From Spirochaetia bacterium (GTDB lineage Bacteria; Spirochaetota; Leptospiria; Leptospirales; Leptonemataceae), in assembly GCA_029880625.1 (NCBI GenBank), contig JAOUOA010000266.1, forward strand, positions 1 through 5,017: a stretch of DNA of 5,017 bases, given 5' to 3'. The notes beneath the pieces are model-generated. The model saw only the letters and a program-made list of their open reading frames with translations, was not told the DNA's origin and did no database searches. How positions within the stretch are numbered: position 1 is the first letter of the stretch; every line of letters starts with the position of its first letter. The position numbers and the translations under genes were made by a program. Below are positions 1-5,017 of this stretch, one piece after another.

Positions 1-252
1 AATATTCTTGAAATGGAAATTAAATACGATGGTTATATTGAAAGAGAAAAAGAAAAAATTGAAAAACGAAATCTTTTATTAAAAAATACGATTCCGAATG
101 ATATAAATTATAACATAATTGCTGGATTAAAAAATGAAGCAAGAGAAAAACTGAACAGAATCAGGCCTCAAAATCTTGAAAGCGCTTCTAGAATATCAGG
201 TGTGGATCCGCCTGATATTGATTTAATTTTGATGCATATAAGAAAAAGTTAA
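1..252 (+). CDS. mnmG: MnmG (GidA) C-terminal fragment, 5' end outside window
   Basis: MnmG is the FAD-dependent partner of MnmE in a cytoplasmic complex that installs the 5-carboxymethylaminomethyl (or related) group on wobble U34 of certain tRNAs. Only the last 83 codons are present. The reading frame is open from base 1, reading N-I-L-E before the first Met at base 13, so that Met is internal and not the start. The fragment matches the conserved helical C-terminal tail of the family: the I-K-Y-x-G-Y-I block, then I-P-x-D-I-x-Y, then G-L-x-x-E-A-R-E-K-L, then the R-P-Q-x-L-x-x-A-S-R-I-S-G-V block, ending close to the usual C-terminus. In known MnmG this domain contacts MnmE and tRNA. The catalytic FAD-binding part is outside the window. 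The common neighbour rsmG (gidB) does not follow; a tiny lipoprotein gene does. The identification is by remembered family motifs and is strong. Confidence 0.93.
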   Translation, partial: NILEMEIKYDGYIEREKEKIEKRNLLLKNTIPNDINYNIIAGLKNEAREKLNRIRPQNLESASRISGVDPPDIDLILMHIRKS

Positions 253-275
253 AAGTAAGATAAATACTTGAACTT

Positions 276-305
276 TTGCAAATTGTGTTTGACTTTGGCT
301 TAAAT
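276..305 (+). promoter_or_regulatory. possible sigma-70-type promoter for the small lipoprotein gene
   Basis: TTGCAA at 276-281 and TTAAAT at 300-305 are separated by 18 bp, each matching 4 of 6 consensus bases. They lie just upstream of the ribosome binding site at 314-318. No terminator is visible between mnmG and the next gene, so readthrough from mnmG is equally possible. AT-rich DNA gives such matches often. Confidence 0.22.
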
Positions 306-323
306 TTATTTTTGGAGAAATTA

Positions 324-449
324 ATGAAAATTAAAATAGCTGTTGTTTCAATTCTTGTATTTTTTTTCGCAATTCATTGCCCGCCAGGCCAGGTAAAAAA
401 ACATTTTACACCTGGTCATATGAAGCATAAAAAAGGAAAGCATCACTGA
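324..449 (+). CDS. tiny His/Lys-rich predicted lipoprotein, 41 aa
   Basis: This is a 41-codon gene from ATG 324 to TGA 447-449. A good ribosome binding site, GGAGA at 314-318, lies 5 nt before the ATG, which supports real translation. The product has a short basic N-terminus (K2, K4), a hydrophobic stretch (residues 5-17, including F13-F15) and then Cys19 in F-A-I-H-C-P-P-G-Q. This looks like a type II (lipoprotein) signal sequence with Cys19 as the lipidated residue, though His at position -1 is not typical. The predicted mature peptide is only 23 residues, with five His (27, 32, 35, 40, 41) and six Lys, ending H-K-K-G-K-H-H. The C-P-P-G-Q-x-K-K start recalls very small lipoproteins of Bacteroidota and other diderms, some of which carry unsupported database names; I do not assign a function. 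Metal binding or interaction with anionic envelope surfaces is inference. A hairpin follows 17 nt after the stop codon. Confidence 0.72.
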   Translation: MKIKIAVVSILVFFFAIHCPPGQVKKHFTPGHMKHKKGKHH

Positions 450-465
450 TAAGCTAACAGAGAAT

Positions 466-499
466 CATACTTAATTATTAATTAAGTATGGAAGTTTTT
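466..499 (+). terminator. probable rho-independent terminator after the lipoprotein gene
   Basis: A perfect 11-bp inverted repeat (CATACTTAATT, loop ATT, AATTAAGTATG) spans 466-490 and is followed by GAAG and five T residues (495-499). Position just after the lipoprotein stop fits termination. The stem has only two G-C pairs per arm and the T-tract is short and offset, so strength is uncertain. Confidence 0.55.
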
Positions 500-510
500 G
501 ATTGTGTTAA

Positions 511-556
511 TTTAAGTAATAACCCGGTGATATAATCTTATGGGTTATTACTTAAA
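511..556. repeat. 15-bp perfect inverted repeat in the convergent intergenic region
   Basis: Left arm 511-525 (TTTAAGTAATAACCC) and right arm 542-556 (GGGTTATTACTTAAA) are perfect reverse complements around a 16-nt loop. The right arm covers the stop codon (552-554) of the leftward diguanylate cyclase gene. Lying between converging genes, it may end transcription from the right or protect a 3' end. Neither side has a clear T-tract, so it is not a textbook intrinsic terminator. It could also be a palindromic intergenic repeat unit, but no second copy is in this window. Confidence 0.6.
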
Positions 557-1553
557 GGACAGTGACACAATTTCTTTTCAATTTAGATCTGTACATAGCC
601 CTGTCTGCTCTGGAAATCATTTTCTGCATTGTTTCACCATGTAGATATTCTGTAACACCAAAACTGGCTGTAATATGTAGATTTGCAAATTTATGAATTT
701 CAATCTCCTTTCGAAATTTATCAGCCATTTTTTTAGCTGAATTTGCTTTAACCTGTCTAACAATAATAATGAATTCTTCTCCGCCGAGGCGTCCGAAAAG
801 ATCAGATTTTCTTATTTGTCTGGCTATAAATGCTGCTAATTCTGATAATACTTTGTCTCCGGTTTCATGCCCATAAGTGTCATTGATTTTTTTAAATTTG
901 TCCAGATCAAATTGAATGACTGACAAATTTTCTTTGTAACGTGATGCAATATCAAGATATTCTAAAAATTTATTTTCCAGTCCGCGTCTATTTAAAATAT
1001 TTGTTAAAAAATCTATTTCAGATAATACTTGCAGATCCTTTTGAGTCCGTATCCAATTATGTTCAAAAAAATAAGAAATTACCGCAGTGATTAAATAAGC
1101 AGAAATTGATTGAATGAATATCGCATGACCGGCAGGTTTGATGTCATTTAACTGTTCATAAAAATAATAGGAGAATATATAAATTAACAAAGAAACTGAT
1201 GATAAAAATGAACCCCATTTTTTATTCAGTAAAAAAAAATATAAAAGAGGAAATATCGGGATCCAGATTAAATGTTCTGCATTATGAAGCTGGCTGAATG
1301 ATCGATTTAAAAAATATAAAAAAGTTACAATAATTGCAAGAATGTCTATAAAATGATCAGAATGCTTTTTTGAAAAAAGGGTTGCTGGTAAGATGATAAC
1401 CGATACAATGATGTAAAACATTGCAGATGTTATTTTGCCATGATGATAATCTTCATAAAATAAAAAAATACCCAATATACAGAAAATCCATAAATAAAAT
1501 CGTGCAACATTTTGCCGTGATTTCCAAATTAAAATTTCTCTCAAATTTTTCAT
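552..1553 (-). CDS. membrane-bound diguanylate cyclase (GGDEF domain)
   Basis: The product is predicted to make cyclic di-GMP from two GTP at the inner face of the cytoplasmic membrane. The N-terminal half has about six hydrophobic helices (roughly residues 17-33, 43-60, 66-83, 93-109, 115-131, 142-163). They form a membrane sensor of no family I can name, with no extended periplasmic domain, so any signal is probably membrane-borne or small. The GGDEF domain spans about 175-333. It starts with D-F-L-T (181-184) and N-R-R-G (188-191) and has F-D-L-D-K-F (metal ligand D216, then N224 and D225 for substrate). The active-site loop is G-G-E-E-F (257-261, second metal ligand E259). The inhibitory I-site R248-x-x-D251 sits five residues before the loop, so product feedback inhibition is expected. 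The domain looks complete and active. ATG 1553 is the only plausible start: an in-frame stop lies a short way upstream, with no GTG or TTG between. No clear Shine-Dalgarno sequence precedes it. Transcribed alone, divergent from the ypdA-like gene. Confidence 0.95.
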   Translation of the reverse strand: MKNLREILIWKSRQNVARFYLWIFCILGIFLFYEDYHHGKITSAMFYIIVSVIILPATLFSKKHSDHFIDILAIIVTFLYFLNRSFSQLHNAEHLIWIPIFPLLYFFLLNKKWGSFLSSVSLLIYIFSYYFYEQLNDIKPAGHAIFIQSISAYLITAVISYFFEHNWIRTQKDLQVLSEIDFLTNILNRRGLENKFLEYLDIASRYKENLSVIQFDLDKFKKINDTYGHETGDKVLSELAAFIARQIRKSDLFGRLGGEEFIIIVRQVKANSAKKMADKFRKEIEIHKFANLHITASFGVTEYLHGETMQKMISRADRAMYRSKLKRNCVTVL

Positions 1554-1730
1554 TGATATCGCATTTTTAACCAGATCAAATAAAAATCAAGATATTCTTT
1601 TTTTTGAAATTTATAAAAAAACAAGAAAATTGCTTCAGTACTAACCAAAATATATTTTCTTAATTAAAGAAATGCGATAAAGATTAATTTTAAATATTGC
1701 AACAATACAGTTATTTATAAACTGAGGTAT
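1554..1730. promoter_or_regulatory. divergent intergenic region with paired AATGCGATA motifs
   Basis: This 177-bp AT-rich gap must carry promoters for both the leftward diguanylate cyclase and the rightward oxidoreductase. The same motif occurs once on each strand, each reading toward the gene it precedes: TTAAAAATGCGATA on the minus strand (1570 to 1557, 3 nt from the cyclase ATG) and TTAAAGAAATGCGATA on the plus strand (1664-1679, 51 nt before the oxidoreductase ATG). They share TTAAA and AATGCGATA. A common regulator is possible but unproven. The best plus-strand -10 candidates are TATATT at 1651-1656 and TATAAA at 1716-1721, neither with a well-placed -35. GAGG at 1724-1727, only 3 nt from the ATG, is the likely ribosome binding site of the oxidoreductase. 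Confidence 0.4.
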
Positions 1731-2717
1731 ATGTTAGATTCAATTGTCATAGGGGCAGGTCCCGCAGGATTGGCCGTTGCCTGTGAATTTCAAAAAAAAT
1801 CAATTTCATATCTAGTTTTTGACAAAGGTTCGATTGCTAATCATATTTCACAGTTTCCTGCTTTTATGAATTTTTTTTCCTCTCGTGAATTTTTGGAAAT
1901 CGATAAATTTCCGCTTTCCATTCCAGAAGAAAAACCTGACCGGCGTCAGTATTTAGCTTATTTGAGAAGTCTGGTAAAAACAAGAAATCTTAAAATAAAA
2001 ACATACTCAACGGTTATTGAGGTCAAAAAAAATGCAGACAATATTTTTGAGACAAAGGTACGTTTTCTTGACGGAAGTGAAGAATGGATTTTATCCAAAA
2101 CTGTCGTAGTTGCATGCGGTGCATACGAAAAACCACGAATGTTAAATGTAAATGGTGAAGAACTCCCGCATGTAAAACACCATTTTAGCGATGTTCATGA
2201 TTATTACGGGAGAAAGGTGCTGGTTGTCGGAGGTAGAAATTCTGCAATTGAAACAGCGCTTCTTCTTTTTCGTGCTGGTTCTGAGGTAACGCTTTCTTAC
2301 AGAAAATATGATTTTTCTGAAAGCAGTATTAAGTACTGGATTCGACCCGATATTGAAAAACGTGTGGAAAAGGAAGAAATCAAAGCTTTTTTTGGAACGA
2401 ATGTAAAAGAATTTTCTCCTGGAAAAACCACGTTAATCAATTCAGAGAAAGATGAGATTGTAGTGGAAAATGATTTTGTACTGCTAATGACAGGATATGA
2501 ACCGCCTCTGGATTTTATGAAACAAATAGGTGTGCCATTTCAAGAAAATAGTCCTGTACCATTGCATGATCCAAAAACTTTAGAAACAAATGAACCCGGG
2601 ATGTTTATTGCTGGAGTAGTAACTGCAGGCAACATAAGCGGAAAAATTTTTATCGAGAACTCAAGGGATCATGGGAAAATCATATCAGCCCGTTTATCCC
2701 AAATCCTTGGGGTCTAA
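1731..2717 (+). CDS. ypdA: YpdA-type FAD/NAD(P)-dependent oxidoreductase (putative bacillithiol disulfide reductase family)
   Basis: This is a cytoplasmic two-dinucleotide-domain flavoprotein of the thioredoxin-reductase-like superfamily. The FAD Rossmann motif is I-G-A-G-P-A-G (residues 7-13), so ATG 1731 must be essentially the true start. The NAD(P)H motif V-V-G-G-R-N-S-A-I-E is at 165-174. A T-V-V-V-A-C-G strand is at 124-130, and the second FAD signature around M-F-I-A-G-V (291-296) is followed by K-I-F-I-E-N-S-R-D-H-G, a YpdA hallmark. The full length of 328 aa is normal. In Bacillales, YpdA/Bdr is linked to NADPH-dependent reduction of oxidised bacillithiol. There is no C-x-x-C thioredoxin-reductase redox pair. 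The Cys reported as important in the Staphylococcus protein (in G-P-C-G) is Ala12 here, though C18 and C129 exist, so thiol chemistry should not be assumed. No bacillithiol synthesis genes are in the window. The last 24 bp overlap the convergent gene. Confidence 0.85.
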   Translation: MLDSIVIGAGPAGLAVACEFQKKSISYLVFDKGSIANHISQFPAFMNFFSSREFLEIDKFPLSIPEEKPDRRQYLAYLRSLVKTRNLKIKTYSTVIEVKKNADNIFETKVRFLDGSEEWILSKTVVVACGAYEKPRMLNVNGEELPHVKHHFSDVHDYYGRKVLVVGGRNSAIETALLLFRAGSEVTLSYRKYDFSESSIKYWIRPDIEKRVEKEEIKAFFGTNVKEFSPGKTTLINSEKDEIVVENDFVLLMTGYEPPLDFMKQIGVPFQENSPVPLHDPKTLETNEPGMFIAGVVTAGNISGKIFIENSRDHGKIISARLSQILGV

Positions 2718-3137
2718 ACCTGCTATAAAAATACTTCCGTCTGCATCATAAATGACTTCCATATCTTTCCCGTCAAAAAGCTCACCTGTTTGGTACTGCA
2801 TAGTACAAGAATCATTTTTGGTCAGTATGATTGATTCTAGAATTAAATTATTGAAAAATTCATCTTTTGTAACATTTCTTTCTTTATCGTACATCCAGGT
2901 ATCGTAATAAATTTCATATATATTTTCAAGAAGAGCATCATCAATTAAATTCTTATTACTTTCGATTCGCTCGATTATTTTTTGTAATTTGTCTTCATAT
3001 TCACTTTCTTTGTATGAAGTATCTATACTAACATGAATGTTTTTTCCAAGAAGTTGGATTGATTCAGGACGCATAAACAGTCTTTCTTCCCTATTATAAT
3101 TGTACTTCATGAATTCATTTTTTTTATATTGTTTCAT
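2694..3137 (-). CDS. small hypothetical protein, DUF2262-like
   Basis: This is a soluble acidic protein of 147 aa with no signal peptide or membrane segment. Its function is unknown. The pattern recalls the DUF2262 family from memory: L-G-K-N-I then a beta strand (30-39), a charged helix (44-60), Y-Y-D-T-W (77-81), T-K-D-E-F (90-94), then L-x-S-I (100-103 region) and a C-terminal G-E-L-F-D-G-K-D-M-E-V (118-128) with D-A-D-G (131-134) and A-G-L. In relatives the equivalent block usually reads like L-F-x-G-H-x-I-E-V; here His is replaced. The start is uncertain. Met1 at 3137 lacks a clear ribosome binding site. Met22 (3074), just before the recognisable domain, has AGGGAAG 11 nt upstream, giving a 126-aa protein. 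Met10 is also possible. It is monocistronic and convergent with the oxidoreductase, overlapping its 3' end by 24 bp. Some DUF-type proteins of this size act as immunity proteins, but no toxin gene is nearby. Confidence 0.72.
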   Translation of the reverse strand: MKQYKKNEFMKYNYNREERLFMRPESIQLLGKNIHVSIDTSYKESEYEDKLQKIIERIESNKNLIDDALLENIYEIYYDTWMYDKERNVTKDEFFNNLILESIILTKNDSCTMQYQTGELFDGKDMEVIYDADGSIFIAGLDPKDLG

Positions 3138-3613
3138 GTGTCAACCAATCCAAAACTATAATCTAAAGTGAAGAAAAAAGTTTATACCTTGCTTGGATTT
3201 AATAAAATATGTAAGAAATCACCAGAGCATTATATGCATTTCCTTTTACGAATCATTCTTTTTATATAATAATTTATCTGATATATGGTAGAATAAGTTT
3301 ATTTATGTTTTTTTTGAATATTTTGGTTTTAAAAGTCATTGATTTGAAGGTAAAAAATATAGAGACATAATCTTAGTAAAATGGATTTGTATAAGAATGA
3401 GAGGTTATTTTGAGGATAAAATATAGCATCTAAATATTAGCTATCGGAATTAAAATAGACCCTAAATGTCAAAGTGACCTTTTAACATAAAATATGAAAA
3501 TAAAAAATTTATTATATTGTATATTAAGAAAACTGATTGCATAAAGTAAATATATATCCCGAAACTGCTCTTATTTAATAGATTTCTTCGTCGATAATAT
3601 AAAAGGATAAATT
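3138..3613. other. 476-bp AT-rich divergent intergenic region
   Basis: No convincing gene was found on either strand: the open frames I traced are 21 codons or shorter and lack good ribosome binding sites. No tRNA-like or riboswitch-like structure is apparent. It should hold promoters for the leftward DUF2262-like gene and the rightward receiver-ATPase gene. TATAAT occurs at 3265-3270 (plus) and at 3234-3229 (minus), and TTGTAT at 3517-3522 precedes CATAAA at 3540-3545 by 17 bp, but in DNA this AT-rich none stands out. The only firm signal is the ribosome binding site AAGGA (3603-3607), 6 nt before ATG 3614. Confidence 0.5.
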
Positions 3614-4909
3614 ATGGAAACTACAAATGTGCCAGGGCAAAAGCTAACCTTTAACAATCGAATTATTCATCAAATAAACCGTCCAATAATGATTGTTGAG
3701 GACACTGAATCAGCAAGAGTTCTAATCGAAAAAGTCTGTCAGAATATGGGACTAGATTTTGTTTCAACTTCGAACGGTCAGGAAGCAATGGAATACATTG
3801 ATAATGGCGAGCAATTTTCAATATTTATTGTTGATTTAAATATGCCTGTAATGGACGGAAAATCATTGATTCAGAATCTTAAAATGGTTGAACCTGATTC
3901 TGTAATTCTTGTTGAAACAGCAATGGATGATCCTAAGTCGATCATTCAACTAATGAAAATGGGGGTTTATGATTATGTAATTAAACCACTTGATATTACT
4001 TTAATGGAACAGACCATACTTAACGCACTCGAATACAAACATTTAAAAAATACTGAAAAGCAGATGAAACTTCATTCTGCTGAAAAGCTTCGAAAGCAGC
4101 TTGAATGGCTTACATATAAAGACTCCAGAAAAAAAATGGATAAAGATGGTGAAGGTTCTAAAACTATATATAATCTCAAGACATCGTTAGCTCAGGGCGG
4201 CGGTTTTGGAACTATGATAACCTTAATTGATTTAATGCGGATGAATGCACATTCAGAAGGTGGAAAATACACTTTTGAATCAGAAATCGTGGATCTTTTG
4301 TTTGAAAATGCTGAAGTCGCACGACAGGCGATTTCCGGACTAGATAAAATTGATAAAATTATCGCTGATAAATTTGTAAAAGACAGCATTAAAGGATCAA
4401 CAATCATTAATGATATTCCGACTCTCCTTAAAGATGTCATACCTTATGGCAAATCACGCAATATATCGATTTCTTTTCCTGCGCTTCGTCAAAATTGCAG
4501 TGTGGGTATAAGCAGGACTCATTTTTATTCAGCGGTAAAGGAACTTGTAATTAACGCGGTAAAATATGCAAAACCAAATACTATTGTTTCTGTTTTTACG
4601 CAGATAAGTGACGGTTATTTTGTTATTGGAGTGAAAAATGATGTTCTGGATGATCCTTTCGGAGGAATCCCTGAAGGCTATGAAAAATTTGTCATAGAAC
4701 CGTTTGTCAGGGTGCATCCACCAGTAGAAGACGGTATGACAATTGAACAATTCAGCTTGGGACTCGGCTTAACTGCGGTAGAATTTATTACAAGCAAGCA
4801 CAATGGTGTGTTTTTTATCAACAATGCGAAGGATCATACTGGTGAATCAGTGGTACAATGTGTGATCGCTCAGATGCTAATACCAATTGAAAATATGTTT
4901 GATAATTAA
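3614..4909 (+). CDS. response regulator receiver domain fused to degenerate histidine-kinase-like ATPase
   Basis: This is a 431-aa soluble signalling protein with no membrane segment. The receiver domain spans about 23-142 and has every key residue: acidic pocket E29/D30, phosphoacceptor D74 in V-D-L-N-M-P, T102 and K124 in I-K-P. It should accept phosphate from a histidine kinase or phosphotransferase. A charged helix, probably coiled coil (about 138-180), leads to a helical pair resembling a DHp domain (about 183-258). There N-L-K-T-S-L (187-192) lines up with the H-box L-R-T-P-L pattern, but the His position appears to be Tyr186. The C-terminal HATPase_c-like domain (about 300-425) has an N-box E-L-V-I-N-A-V-K-Y-A (310-319, N314), a poor G1 region (K-N-D-V-L-D-D-P-F-G-G-I-P, 341-353), an F-box-like E-P-F-V-R-V (362-367) and a clear G2 loop S-L-G-L-G-L-T (381-387). 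It is therefore probably not an autokinase; a regulated ATP-binding or scaffold protein is inference. Similar proteins occur in Leptospira, from memory. A good ribosome binding site, AAGGA, precedes ATG 3614. It is an orphan, with no kinase gene adjacent. Confidence 0.88.
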   Translation: METTNVPGQKLTFNNRIIHQINRPIMIVEDTESARVLIEKVCQNMGLDFVSTSNGQEAMEYIDNGEQFSIFIVDLNMPVMDGKSLIQNLKMVEPDSVILVETAMDDPKSIIQLMKMGVYDYVIKPLDITLMEQTILNALEYKHLKNTEKQMKLHSAEKLRKQLEWLTYKDSRKKMDKDGEGSKTIYNLKTSLAQGGGFGTMITLIDLMRMNAHSEGGKYTFESEIVDLLFENAEVARQAISGLDKIDKIIADKFVKDSIKGSTIINDIPTLLKDVIPYGKSRNISISFPALRQNCSVGISRTHFYSAVKELVINAVKYAKPNTIVSVFTQISDGYFVIGVKNDVLDDPFGGIPEGYEKFVIEPFVRVHPPVEDGMTIEQFSLGLGLTAVEFITSKHNGVFFINNAKDHTGESVVQCVIAQMLIPIENMFDN

Positions 4910-4949
4910 AATTATAAGAAACAATAACATAATCAAGTTTCTTTAATTA
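4903..4949 (+). terminator. weak hairpin after the receiver-ATPase gene
   Basis: An outer inverted repeat, TAATTAAA (4903-4910) with TTTAATTA (4942-4949), encloses an inner one, GAAAC (4918-4922) with GTTTC (4937-4941), with a 7-nt bulge on the left side. It begins at the stop codon and may act as a transcription terminator, but there is no proper T-tract and the pairing is almost all A-T. Confidence 0.3.
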
Positions 4950-5017
4950 GAAAAAATAATGATCAGATTTAAATTTTGATTTCAATGACATGATAAAAAA
5001 AATTAATTTGTAAGCAT
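4950..5017. other. non-coding right edge
   Basis: The remaining 68 bases are AT-rich with no gene, repeat or clear promoter that I can support. The next gene, if any, starts outside the window. Confidence 0.4.

Noticed and set aside
360..367. Run of eight T in the signal-sequence codons of the small lipoprotein, as a possible phase-variation tract
   Set aside because: Runs of eight T also occur at 1871-1878 in the ypdA-like gene and at 3308-3315 in non-coding DNA. They fit the AT-rich composition, and T8 is short for contingency loci.
3305..3370. 21-codon open frame starting at 3305 in the long intergenic region
   Set aside because: No ribosome binding site, low-complexity Leu/Val/Lys product, no sign of a domain.
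3138..3613. Possible small RNA, tRNA or riboswitch in the 476-bp gap
   Set aside because: I found no T-loop consensus, no GC-containing stems and no terminator-like hairpin with a T-tract. The only symmetry noted is a 5-bp ATAGC/GCTAT pair near 3423-3444, which is too weak.
4192..4440. 82-codon open frame on the minus strand inside the receiver-ATPase gene
   Set aside because: It lies wholly antisense to a well-supported gene with conserved domains, and its product has no recognisable motif.
4529..4750. 73-codon open frame on the minus strand in the HATPase region
   Set aside because: Antisense to the N-box and G1 coding region of the real gene; no ribosome binding site or family pattern supports it.
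1..5017. Mobile element, CRISPR array, or a multi-gene defence or biosynthetic system
   Set aside because: No transposase, integrase, terminal repeats, regular spaced repeats or clustered co-directional accessory genes are present. The genes are mostly recognisable, single and mixed in orientation.

Overview
This is an AT-rich window of ordinary bacterial chromosome. It holds six protein-coding features and no RNA genes, CRISPR arrays or recognisable mobile elements. Low GC, a lipoprotein-type signal sequence, a six-helix membrane diguanylate cyclase and a two-component protein with an N-terminal receiver and a degenerate kinase-like ATPase domain suggest a diderm bacterium. The last of these resembles, from memory, proteins of Leptospira and other spirochaetes. 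A spirochaete is my best guess, but nothing here proves it.

Layout. Bases 1-252 are the 3' end of mnmG (tRNA wobble-uridine modification), entering from outside the window. A 41-codon gene at 324-449 encodes a tiny His/Lys-rich predicted lipoprotein. A strong AT-rich hairpin (466-490) and a second, longer inverted repeat (511-556) separate these from a leftward membrane GGDEF diguanylate cyclase (552-1553). A 177-bp divergent region follows, then a rightward YpdA-type FAD/NAD(P) oxidoreductase (1731-2717). Its 3' end overlaps by 24 bp a convergent leftward gene for a small DUF2262-like protein (2694-3137). Bases 3138-3613 are a very AT-rich, apparently non-coding divergent region. The last gene (3614-4909) encodes a receiver domain joined to a degenerate DHp-like helix region and a HATPase_c-like domain. 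A weak inverted repeat and non-coding sequence fill the right end.

How the genes relate. They do not form one operon, since orientation changes three times and nearly every gene looks monocistronic. Two are signalling genes: c-di-GMP synthesis, and a phosphorylation-responsive receiver with an ATP-binding-like output. One is probably linked to low-molecular-weight thiol redox homeostasis (YpdA) and one to tRNA modification (MnmG). I see no evidence for a dedicated new multi-gene system. The most interesting single item is the receiver-HATPase protein, which keeps a complete phosphoreceiver but appears to have lost both the phosphoacceptor histidine and a normal G1 box.
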